Below, one piece after another: positions 53,074 to 61,161 of a stretch of DNA of 64,000 nt. The position numbers were made by a program, and so were the translations under genes. The notes below the pieces were generated by a model. That model was given only the letters and a program-made list of their open reading frames with translations, ran no database searches and was not told the origin of the DNA. Every line of letters begins with the position of its first letter. Position 1 is the first letter of the stretch. Source of the DNA: Sphingobium scionense (GTDB taxonomy: Bacteria > Pseudomonadota > Alphaproteobacteria > Sphingomonadales > Sphingomonadaceae); assembly GCF_014197035.1 (NCBI RefSeq), contig NZ_JACIEU010000003.1, forward strand, positions 276,093 to 340,092. The letters run 5' to 3'.

Positions 53074-56000
53074 AGGCTCCAGTCCGCTGCAACCGCTGGC
53101 CGGCGTGCAGGCGCTGGCGGCTGCCCCCGACGCTCATGTGTGGCTTTCGGCATCGGCCGGTACCGGTAAGACCCATGTGTTGACCGCGCGCGTCTTTCGC
53201 CTGCTGCTGCAAGGGGTGCGGCCGGAAAACATCCTGTGCCTTACCTTTACCAAGGCCGGCGCGGCGGAAATGGCGGACCGTATCCATGACCGGCTCGCCA
53301 CCTGGGTTCAGGCCGAGGAAGCCGATCTGTTTAACGATCTGGAGGCGCTCGGCGAAGAGAGCGGGCCGGAGGCGCGCGATCGCGCCCGGCGCCTGTTCGC
53401 CGAGGTGCTGGAATCGACCGGCGGCGGCCTGCGCATCCAGACCATCCATGGCTTCTGCCAGCAATTACTCGGATCTTTCCCGCTGGAGGCGGATCTGGCG
53501 CCTGGCTTTCGCCCGCTCGACGCGCGAGAGCAGGGGGTGCTGGCACGCCAGACGCTCGCCGACATGGTCATTCGCGCGGAGGAACTGGCCGATGGTGACC
53601 TGATCGACGCCTTGCAGGCGCTGAGCCTGCGGCTGGGTGAGGGCGCGGCCGAGAATTTCCTGTTGCGCTGTGCTGGGCGTTTGTCCGCGCTGGGCGGATT
53701 GCCGGGCGATATCGGCCCCTGGCTGGGGCGCGAACTGGGCTTGCCCGAAGGGGATATCGACGACTGGCTGGCGGAACAATGCAGCGACACGGTGTTCGAC
53801 ATGCGCAGCCTGGCATGGGTGGCGCAGGCCAACGCCGACTGGGGCACCGGCCGGGCATTGGACCGCTGCGACCGGATTGCCGCCTGGCGCGGGCGCGATC
53901 CCGCTGGGCGTGCTTCGACCCTGATCGACCTGCACGGCGCCTGGGCCAAGGCGGATGGCGACCTCATCTCCGCCAAGGGCTGGGTGCCGCCGATCGACGG
54001 CTATGGCGAGGCGACGGCGCGGCTCCATGCCCGCTGCGCCGAACTGATCGGGGTCAAGCTGCAAGCCGATTATGCCGCGTTGCTGGCCCGCGCGCTCCAT
54101 GCCGGGCGGGCCTATGCCCGTGCTTATGACGAGGCGAAGCGGCTCGCCGGCGCGGTCGATTTCGATGACCTGATCGAACGGGCGTCGGGGCTGCTGCAGC
54201 AAGACGGGATTGCCGAATGGATCCGCTACAAGCTGGATCAGCGGATCGATCACATTCTTGTCGATGAAGCGCAAGACACGAACATCCGGCAATGGCGCAT
54301 CGTGCAGGCGTTGACCGAAGAGTTTTTCACCAATGAGTGGGAACCGGATGCAAAGGTCCGGACGCTCTTCACGGTCGGCGATTTCAAGCAGGCGATCTTC
54401 GGATTTCAAGGCACCAGCCCCAAGGCATTCTCCGATGCGCAATTGGTGTTTGGCCATTATGCTGAGCAAGCTGGGCAAGCTTTCCATGACCTGTCGCTCG
54501 ATCGCAGCTTCCGCTCGACCCCGCCGGTGCTCGATCTGGTCGACCGGACGATCGCGACGTTGCGCGTCCAGGCACTGGGCTTGGCCGCAGGCGAGGTACG
54601 GCACATCAGTGCCAATCGTCATCCCGGCGAAGTGTTGCTGTGGAAGCCGACGATCGCGGGTCTGGCCGACGATGTCGAGGGCGAGGAGGATTGGGTCGCC
54701 GATCAGGAGCGGGAACTGGCCGGCAAGATCGCGCGCCAGATCCGGCAGTGGATCGACGACAAGATGATGCTGGAGGCGCGGGGGCGCCCGGTCCGCCCTG
54801 GCGACATCATGATCCTGGTCCGTCGCCGTAGCGAACTGGCCCGGCTCATCGTTGCGCGCCTTTACGAGGAAAAAGTAGCCGTAGCGGGGATCGACCGCCT
54901 CCGCCTGAATGCGCCATTGGCCGTCCGCGACCTGCTGGCCGCGCTGCGCTTTGCGGTGCAGCCCGACGATGACCTGAACCTCGCCGCCCTGCTGGTGTCG
55001 CCGTTGATCGGCTGGAGCCAGGATGAGTTGATGGAACGGGCGATCGGGCGCAAGGGCGGCCTCTGGCGCCATCTGCTCCAGCGCGTGGATGACGCACAAC
55101 TTTTGCCGCTTCGGCAGTTGCTGGGGCACGCCGACTTCACCACTCCCTATCGCTATCTGGAAACGATCCTGTCCGGCCCTATGGATGGGCGTCGCTGCCT
55201 GATCGAACGATTGGGGGCGGAAGCCGCCGATCCGATCGAGGAATTGCTGAACGCCGCGCTTGGCTTCGAGGCGGACGATCATCCCTCGCTGCAGCGCTTC
55301 ATCGACTGGTTCGACCGGGGTGAGGTGGAAATCGTCCGCGACGCGGCGGCGCAGGGCGATGCGCTGCGGCTGCTGACTGTGCATGGCGCCAAGGGTCTGC
55401 AGGCGCCGATCGTGATCCTGGCCGATGCCTGTCTCGATCCCGACGCCGGCAATCGCATGGATTCGCTGGAATGGAATGGCCTGCCGATCCTGGCGCCGCG
55501 CAAGGGGGAACGGATCGGGCCGATCGGCGAAGTCGCGGCCGATGCCGCCGCGATCGAGCGCGAAGAGCATTGGCGCCTTCTTTATGTCGCCCTGACCCGC
55601 GCCGAGGAAAAGCTGATCGTTGCCGGATCGCTGGGGCCAAGGGCCAAGGGCGAGGTGAAGCCGCAAAGCTGGTATGGCGCGGTCGATGCGGCGATGGTCG
55701 ACATGGGCTGCGATTGGGAGGCTGATCCGCTATGGGGCGCTCGACGCCGCTGGCGCGGGACCGAGGCGCTGACGCCCAGGGCGCCGCAGCTGGAAACCGC
55801 CGAGGACGAGCCGGTAGTAATTGAGCCAGATTGGCTTCGGGCGCAGGCACCAGCCGAACAGCGTCCGCCCCGGCCGCTGGCGCCCTCCGCGCCGGTCGAG
55901 GATGATGTCCCCAATCCGCCGCCGACCGCCGCGATGCGGCAGGCGGCAGAGCGGGGTCGCTGGCTCCACGCTCTGTTCCAGCGCCTGCCCGACCTGCCCG

Positions 56001-56464
56001 CCGAGCGGCGGCGGGAAGGCGCCGAGCGCTGGCTGGAGCAGCAGGGGGCAGGGGACGCTGCGCTGCGCCGGGAGGTGATCGATCATACGCTGCGGGTGAT
56101 CGAGGATCCGCACTTCGCTTCCCTGTTCGCGCCGGGCGCCCTCGCTGAGGCGCCGATCGCGGCGGTGGTTGGCGAGGCGGTGATCGCCGGCACGGTCGAT
56201 CGGCTGCGGGTCGAGGCGGACCGGGTCCAACTGGTCGATTTCAAGACTGGCCGGATGACGCCACGCGATGCGGAGGAGGTTCCGGTTGCGCATCTTCGGC
56301 AGATGGCGGCCTATGTCGCCGCGCTGGCGGTGATCTTTCCCGGCCGACAGGTGGAGGCGGCCCTGCTTTATACCAGCGCGGCGCGGCTCATTGCGCTGCC
56401 GGCGGCGCAACTTGCCCCCTACAAGCCGGGCTTTTCGCCCACGCAGCAATATTTGCTGCTGTGA
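53054..56464 (+). CDS. addA: AddA, double-strand-break repair helicase-nuclease
   Basis: This 1136-residue UvrD-type helicase has Walker A SASAGTGKTHVLT, Walker B 'HILVDEAQDTN', later helicase motifs ('TVHGAKGLQAPIVILAD' and 'YVALTRAEEKL') and a C-terminal nuclease motif VQLVDFKTGR. GGAGGA lies upstream of the ATG. It works with AddB on DNA ends. The stop is followed by 59 bp, then trxA. Confidence 0.95.
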   Translation: MGATMAKGSSPLQPLAGVQALAAAPDAHVWLSASAGTGKTHVLTARVFRLLLQGVRPENILCLTFTKAGAAEMADRIHDRLATWVQAEEADLFNDLEALGEESGPEARDRARRLFAEVLESTGGGLRIQTIHGFCQQLLGSFPLEADLAPGFRPLDAREQGVLARQTLADMVIRAEELADGDLIDALQALSLRLGEGAAENFLLRCAGRLSALGGLPGDIGPWLGRELGLPEGDIDDWLAEQCSDTVFDMRSLAWVAQANADWGTGRALDRCDRIAAWRGRDPAGRASTLIDLHGAWAKADGDLISAKGWVPPIDGYGEATARLHARCAELIGVKLQADYAALLARALHAGRAYARAYDEAKRLAGAVDFDDLIERASGLLQQDGIAEWIRYKLDQRIDHILVDEAQDTNIRQWRIVQALTEEFFTNEWEPDAKVRTLFTVGDFKQAIFGFQGTSPKAFSDAQLVFGHYAEQAGQAFHDLSLDRSFRSTPPVLDLVDRTIATLRVQALGLAAGEVRHISANRHPGEVLLWKPTIAGLADDVEGEEDWVADQERELAGKIARQIRQWIDDKMMLEARGRPVRPGDIMILVRRRSELARLIVARLYEEKVAVAGIDRLRLNAPLAVRDLLAALRFAVQPDDDLNLAALLVSPLIGWSQDELMERAIGRKGGLWRHLLQRVDDAQLLPLRQLLGHADFTTPYRYLETILSGPMDGRRCLIERLGAEAADPIEELLNAALGFEADDHPSLQRFIDWFDRGEVEIVRDAAAQGDALRLLTVHGAKGLQAPIVILADACLDPDAGNRMDSLEWNGLPILAPRKGERIGPIGEVAADAAAIEREEHWRLLYVALTRAEEKLIVAGSLGPRAKGEVKPQSWYGAVDAAMVDMGCDWEADPLWGARRRWRGTEALTPRAPQLETAEDEPVVIEPDWLRAQAPAEQRPPRPLAPSAPVEDDVPNPPPTAAMRQAAERGRWLHALFQRLPDLPAERRREGAERWLEQQGAGDAALRREVIDHTLRVIEDPHFASLFAPGALAEAPIAAVVGEAVIAGTVDRLRVEADRVQLVDFKTGRMTPRDAEEVPVAHLRQMAAYVAALAVIFPGRQVEAALLYTSAARLIALPAAQLAPYKPGFSPTQQYLLL

Positions 56465-56523
56465 CCCGTTGAGCAGCGGGCACAGCCATCCTAGATATCG
56501 ACCAACTTAAGGAGTTTGCAGTT

Positions 56524-56844
56524 ATGGCCACCAAGGCAGTTACCGATGTCAGCTTCAAGCAGGACGTGATCGACGCCGACAAGCCTGTGCTTGTCGACTT
56601 CTGGGCAGAATGGTGCGGCCCGTGCAAGATGATCGGCCCGGCCCTGGAAGAGATTAGCGAGGAGCTGGCTGACAAGGTCACGATCGCCAAGATCAACATC
56701 GACGAAAACCCCGATGCGCCGGGCCAGTATGGCGTGCGCGGCATTCCGACGATGATCCTGTTCAAGAATGGCGAAGTCGCCGCGACCAAGGTCGGCGCCG
56801 CGCCCAAGAGCGCGCTCAAGGGCTGGATCGAAAGCGTTCTCTAA
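56524..56844 (+). CDS. trxA: thioredoxin
   Basis: This 106-residue protein has the active site Trp-Cys31-Gly-Pro-Cys34 and the conserved cis-Pro in GIPTMILF. It reduces cytosolic disulfides and can feed peroxiredoxins such as the one at 41935. AAGGAG precedes the ATG. It follows addA in the same direction. Confidence 0.96.
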   Translation: MATKAVTDVSFKQDVIDADKPVLVDFWAEWCGPCKMIGPALEEISEELADKVTIAKINIDENPDAPGQYGVRGIPTMILFKNGEVAATKVGAAPKSALKGWIESVL

Positions 56845-57203
56845 CAGCTTTCATTATCGCGCACGGTGCGGCGAGCCTTTCTGGTCTCGCCGCGCCATTC
56901 GACACTTGGCTCTGCACAGCAGACCATCCTAAGGTGCGTTGTGGCTGAATTTTGGCCCGCGAGACGCAACTTCTTGGCGCTTCATCTTGTTTTGACGCGA
57001 GATGCGTCCCTGTCTGATCCTGCTGCCATTGCGCGATGGCCCCGAGCCTGGATCGATCCCAATGACCGACAAACTGTCATCGGCCCTCTACCGCCGCAGC
57101 ATGAGGATATTCGTGCCGATGTCGGTGGGTGCGGTTGGCCTTTCGCCAAACAAAAAGGGCGGACCATATAGGCCCGCCCTTCGAAATCTCGCCGTGGCAG
57201 AGA
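56845..57203. other. gene-free region between trxA and the Asn/Ala lipoprotein
   Basis: I see no convincing gene in these 359 bp. A GCGGCGAG/CTCGCCGC hairpin at 56868-56893 may end the trxA transcript, though no T-tract follows. The lipoprotein terminator lies at 57155-57181. Confidence 0.5.
57155..57181 (-). terminator. terminator of the Asn/Ala-repeat lipoprotein gene
   Basis: On the minus strand an 8-bp AAGGGCGG/CCGCCCTT hairpin is followed by TTTTTG. Confidence 0.7.
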
Positions 57204-57416
57204 TTAGTGCGCGTTCGCAACGTTCTCAGCAACGTTAGCGGCGTTAGCAGCTTCGTTGGCGGCGTTGGCGGCGTTGTCAGCAGCGTTGGCGGCGTTTTCG
57301 ACAACGTTCTCGACGACGGCGTTCGAAGCGTTCGCGGTTTCGTTGGCCGGCTTCTCACCGCAAGCGGCGAGGGCCATCAGGCTGGCCGAAGCGAAAACAA
57401 CAGCGATCTTCTTCAT
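57204..57416 (-). CDS. small lipoprotein with Asn-Ala-Ala repeats
   Basis: This 70-residue protein starts MKKIAVVFASASLMALAAC, a lipoprotein leader, and then becomes almost wholly Asn, Ala, Val and Glu (NAANAADNAANAANEAANAA). The repeat suggests a long helix or coiled coil like other outer-membrane lipoproteins. Mature size is about 52 residues. GGGAG lies upstream. The function is unknown; a spacer or anchor role between outer membrane and cell wall is a guess. A terminator follows. Confidence 0.8.
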   Translation of the reverse strand: MKKIAVVFASASLMALAACGEKPANETANASNAVVENVVENAANAADNAANAANEAANAANVAENVANAH

Positions 57417-57574
57417 TGTGTACGGCTCCCATAGCATTATGCCGCGTCTGGCACGTTACAAATGTGACCCTACGCGAGCGACCCGCATTAACGTGTGCGC
57501 TGCACAAATCAATGCTTTTCTGACGTCGGTGAAGCGGCAGAATCACGCGACGGGGCGTTCTCTACTATAAAAGT

Positions 57575-58948
57575 TCAGTTAATGCCCAATGTTTCTGGCG
57601 CATTTGCAGCAATGTTCAGCGTTACCGCCCAGGCGGCGACATTCTGGCGCAACTGCGCCGGATCGATCTTGTCCAGCGTGTCGTCGGGCGTGTGGTGAAT
57701 GTCGAAATAGCGGGTGCCATCCTGCTGCAGGTCGATCACCGGAATGCCGGCTTCGACCAGCGGTTCGATGTCCGATCCGCCATGCGCCTTGTCGCGGCTC
57801 GGCACGATGCCGAGCGGTGCCAGACCCTGTGCGATCCGGGCCGAAAGTCCTTCGTGGCCTGAGGGCAGGGTGAAATCGACCTTCCACACCTTGTCGGCGC
57901 CGAAGTCCGATTCCAGCACCAGCGCATGCGGCTCCTTGCCATGGGCGGCATAATAAGCGCGGCCGCCATTGCCGCCCACTTCCTCGGCGCCGGCGAACAG
58001 AATGCGGATCGTGCGGCGCGGCGTACCGGCCTTCGCGACCTGCAGCGCGGCAGCGGCGACGATGCCGCAGCCTGATGCGTCGTCGATCGCGCCGGTGCCC
58101 TGGTCCCAGCTGTCGAGATGGCAGGCGGCGACGATGACGCCGGCCTTGGGATCGCTGCCGGGGATTTCACCGATGACATTGCCCGAGGGCTGGTCCTTGG
58201 CGGTCTTCGACACGGCGGTCAGGTGGACACGGACCGGCTGGCCGCGCGATACGATGCGCGCCATCTGTTCGGCATCGGGCACGCTGACGGCGACGGCCGG
58301 GATCGGCGTCACGCCATCGGCCCACATCTGCACGCCGGTATGGGCGATGCGATGATGATCGGTGCCGATCGACTTCACGAGGATCGCGATCGCGCCCTTC
58401 CTGGCGGCGATGCTCGGCCCCTGGCGACGGGCAGCGCCATAATAGCCATAGCCCGACCCATCCTGGGCGGCGACCATGTCATGGCTGACGAAGACGATCT
58501 TGCCCTTTACCGCGCTGTCCGGCGCGGCCTGCAGGTCGGCGATGGTCGGGAAATAGGCGATTTCGCCCTCGATCCCCTGCGCTGGGGTCGATCCGCTGTT
58601 ACCTAGCGCGGCGACGACCAGCTTCTGGGGGAAGGGGGCGATGATCGCCGCCTCGTCATGGACGCGCTCCCACAAGGGCATCTTATAAGGTTCGACGCGG
58701 ACGTTGGCGAAGCCCAGTGCCTTGAGCTTGGCGGCGGCCCATTCGCGCCCGCGGGCCTCCTGCGGCGTGGCGGCCGGGCGCGGCCCCACCTCGGTCGTCA
58801 GCCCCTCGGTGATGTCCCAGGCGACATCATCTTTCAGGGCGGCTTCGCGAATCGCTGCGTCACTGGCCGGGGCGGCCTGGACCAGAGCGGGGGTGAGGAT
58901 GCTGCCAAGGAGCAGGGCGGCGAGCTGGCCCGATCGGATTTTCTGCAT
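57575..58948 (-). CDS. exported M28-family metallopeptidase
   Basis: This 457-residue aminopeptidase-like enzyme starts with a signal peptide (ALVQA). A PA domain is inserted early (VVAALGNSGSTPAQGIEGEI). Two zinc ions should be held by the His/Asp of CHLDSWDQGTGAIDDASG, the Glu pair of GAEEVGG, the Asp of LESDFG and the His of HHTPDDT. It would trim peptides in the periplasm or outside. It is divergent from ettA. Confidence 0.93.
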   Translation of the reverse strand: MQKIRSGQLAALLLGSILTPALVQAAPASDAAIREAALKDDVAWDITEGLTTEVGPRPAATPQEARGREWAAAKLKALGFANVRVEPYKMPLWERVHDEAAIIAPFPQKLVVAALGNSGSTPAQGIEGEIAYFPTIADLQAAPDSAVKGKIVFVSHDMVAAQDGSGYGYYGAARRQGPSIAARKGAIAILVKSIGTDHHRIAHTGVQMWADGVTPIPAVAVSVPDAEQMARIVSRGQPVRVHLTAVSKTAKDQPSGNVIGEIPGSDPKAGVIVAACHLDSWDQGTGAIDDASGCGIVAAAALQVAKAGTPRRTIRILFAGAEEVGGNGGRAYYAAHGKEPHALVLESDFGADKVWKVDFTLPSGHEGLSARIAQGLAPLGIVPSRDKAHGGSDIEPLVEAGIPVIDLQQDGTRYFDIHHTPDDTLDKIDPAQLRQNVAAWAVTLNIAANAPETLGIN

Positions 58949-59049
58949 GGCTCAAGGCTTACTCAGACATACCCCATTTGCCAATGGCTTCCGCCTCGGC
59001 TAATTCGGCGCAAATTTTCCTGTTCATACCCTTGGAGCTGCGCGAACCC

Positions 59050-60735
59050 ATGTCCGCCTCATCGCAATATGCCTATGTCATGAAGAACATGACGAAGACC
59101 TTCACCGGCGCGCCCAAGCCGGTGTTGAACAACATCAATCTGCAATTCTATCGCGGGTCGAAGATCGGCATCGTCGGCCCGAACGGCGCGGGCAAGTCGA
59201 CCCTGATCAAGATCATGGCTGGCATCGACACCGACTTTTCGGGTGAGGCCTGGCCGGGCGAGAATGTGACCGTCGGCTATCTGCCGCAGGAGCCGCAGCT
59301 CGATCCGACCAAGAATGTCCTGGAGAATGTCAAGGACGGTGCCCGCGAGATGGCGGACAAGCTGGATCGTTTCAACGAGATCAGCATGATCATGGCCGAT
59401 CCGCCGGAAGACGCAGATTTCGACGCGCTGATGGAGGAAATGGGCACGCTGCAGGAGCAGATCGACGCCGCCGATGGCTGGACGCTCGACAATCAGCTCG
59501 AAATCGCGATGGAAGCGCTGCGCTGCCCGCCGTCGGACTGGTCGGTCGAAAGCCTGTCGGGTGGTGAAAAGCGCCGTATCGCGCTCACCCGCCTGCTGAT
59601 CCAGAAGCCGGACATCCTGCTGCTCGACGAACCGACCAACCATCTTGACGCCGAAAGCGTCACCTGGCTGGAAAACCACCTCAAGGAATATGCCGGGTCG
59701 GTGCTGATGATCACCCACGACCGCTACTTCCTCGACAATGTCGTCGGCTGGATCCTGGAACTCGATCGCGGGAAATATTTCCCCTATGAAGGCAACTACT
59801 CCACCTATCTGGAGAAGAAGGCCAAGCGCCTTGAACAGGAAGATCGCGAGGCGACCGGCCGCCAGAAGGCGATCAACGACGAGCTGGAGTGGATCCGTCA
59901 GGGCGTCAAGGGCCGCCAGACCAAGTCCAAGGCGCGTATCAAGAAGTTCGAGGAACTGGTCGCCAACCAGAATAACCGCACGCCGGGCAAGGCGCAGATC
60001 GTCATCCAGGTGCCCGAGCGTCTGGGCGGCAAGGTGATCGAGTTCAAGGGCATTTCAAAGGCCTATGGCGACAAGCTGCTGTTCGAGGATCTGTCCTTCC
60101 TGCTGCCGCCCGGCGGCATCGTCGGCGTGATTGGTCCGAACGGGGCCGGCAAGTCCACCCTGTTCCGCATCATCACTGGCCAGGAAACGCCCGACGCCGG
60201 CGAGGTCGATATCGGCTCGACCGTGCGTCTGGGCTATGTCGACCAGAGCCGCGACCATCTCGACCCGTCGAAGAATGTCTGGGAAGAAGTGTCCGACGGC
60301 CTCGATTATGTGAAGGTCAATGGCCATGACATGTCGACGCGCGCCTATGTCGGCGCCTTCAACTTCAAGGGCCAGGACCAGCAGAAGAATGTCGGCAAGC
60401 TGTCGGGTGGTGAGCGCAATCGCGTTCACATCGCCAAGATGCTGAAGAAGGGCGGCAACGTGCTGTTGCTCGACGAACCGACCAACGATCTTGACGTCGA
60501 AACGCTGGGCGCGCTCGAAGAAGCCATCGAGAATTTCGCCGGCTGCGCCGTGGTCATCAGCCATGACCGTTTCTTCCTCGATCGTCTGGCGACCCACATC
60601 CTCGCATTCGAAGGCAACAGCCATGTCGAATGGTTCGAGGGCAATTTTGAAGCCTATGAGGAAGACAAGCGTCGTCGCCTGGGCGATGCGGCGGATCGCC
60701 CGACCGCGCTTGCCTATAAGAAGCTGACGCGCTGA
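59050..60735 (+). CDS. ettA: EttA, energy-dependent translational throttle (ABC-F)
   Basis: This 561-residue protein has two ABC cassettes with Walker A motifs GPNGAGKSTLIKI and GPNGAGKSTLFRI, signature motifs LSGGEKRR and LSGGERNR, and Walker B segments LLLDEPTNHLDAES and LLLDEPTNDLDVET. The linker is rich in Arg and Lys (AKRLEQEDREATGRQKAI). It binds the ribosomal E site and gates the first steps of translation according to ATP level. The chosen ATG gives the known family N-terminus (YAYVMKNMTKTF). Confidence 0.96.
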   Translation: MSASSQYAYVMKNMTKTFTGAPKPVLNNINLQFYRGSKIGIVGPNGAGKSTLIKIMAGIDTDFSGEAWPGENVTVGYLPQEPQLDPTKNVLENVKDGAREMADKLDRFNEISMIMADPPEDADFDALMEEMGTLQEQIDAADGWTLDNQLEIAMEALRCPPSDWSVESLSGGEKRRIALTRLLIQKPDILLLDEPTNHLDAESVTWLENHLKEYAGSVLMITHDRYFLDNVVGWILELDRGKYFPYEGNYSTYLEKKAKRLEQEDREATGRQKAINDELEWIRQGVKGRQTKSKARIKKFEELVANQNNRTPGKAQIVIQVPERLGGKVIEFKGISKAYGDKLLFEDLSFLLPPGGIVGVIGPNGAGKSTLFRIITGQETPDAGEVDIGSTVRLGYVDQSRDHLDPSKNVWEEVSDGLDYVKVNGHDMSTRAYVGAFNFKGQDQQKNVGKLSGGERNRVHIAKMLKKGGNVLLLDEPTNDLDVETLGALEEAIENFAGCAVVISHDRFFLDRLATHILAFEGNSHVEWFEGNFEAYEEDKRRRLGDAADRPTALAYKKLTR

Positions 60736-60791
60736 GATGACCTGGAGGACTGATGCAGTCCTCCATAAAATGGTTACAGAACAAATGGTTG

Positions 60792-60826
60792 AAACGCCCG
60801 GCATCGATCAGGATGTCGGGCGTTTT
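60792..60826 (+). terminator. intrinsic terminator after ettA
   Basis: A 14-bp stem with one G-T pair (60792-60805 with 60812-60825) and a 6-nt loop ends in TTTT. Confidence 0.85.
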
Positions 60827-60959
60827 CCTGTTCCATCGCGCCAGCGGTAACGAAGTTGCAATATCTGCAACGATGCCTCTGCCTTTCGCAATTGCGAAAG
60901 AACGCGCTGCGCTGCACATAGGGCAGGCCTTTCAGGCATCCTCTCCTAAAACTTATCAA

Positions 60960-60990
60960 GGCCGGCCCTTTTTGGGCTGGCCCTTTTTTT
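60960..60990 (+). terminator. second strong plus-strand terminator
   Basis: GGCCGGCCC and GGGCTGGCC form a 9-bp stem (one G-T pair) around TTTTT, followed by C and seven Ts. It comes 134 bp after the ettA terminator, with no protein gene in between. Confidence 0.8.
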
Positions 60991-61076
60991 ATCTTGAATG
61001 GGCGAGAATTCCGGTGGGGATGGGACAGGTAGCAGCGGGCTTGATGCCTGTCGCTACGACCGCGTAAAATGTCCAC

Positions 61077-61110
61077 AGCATCATCCGATTCAACCTAATC
61101 GGATGATGCT
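61077..61110. repeat. 14-bp perfect palindromic element
   Basis: AGCATCATCCGATT and AATCGGATGATGCT flank CAACCT. No T-tract follows either side. The form recalls dispersed sphingomonad palindromes, but a second copy was not found in this window. Confidence 0.6.
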
Positions 61111-61161
61111 CTAAAGGCCGCAAGGATCACGCCTCAATTCGCTCTCTATTCATGGCGGGCA

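Larger units (their letters stand above)
60736..61161. other. intergenic region with stacked hairpins, possible small RNA
   Basis: No protein gene is visible. From left to right it has an 8-bp hairpin (60744-60764), an ettA terminator (60792-60826), the inverted pair GTTGCA/TGCAAC (60855-60871), the perfect 18-bp palindrome CTTTCGCAATTGCGAAAG (60883-60900), a second strong terminator (60960-60990), and a palindromic element (61077-61110). Confidence 0.55.

Noticed and set aside
53465..55666. Open frame of 733 codons on the minus strand inside addA
   Set aside because: It is antisense to a gene with complete helicase motifs and has no recognisable domain.
56866..57171. Possible 101-residue gene after trxA
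   Set aside because: No ribosome-binding site or family motif, and it runs over the hairpin and terminator of the flanking genes.
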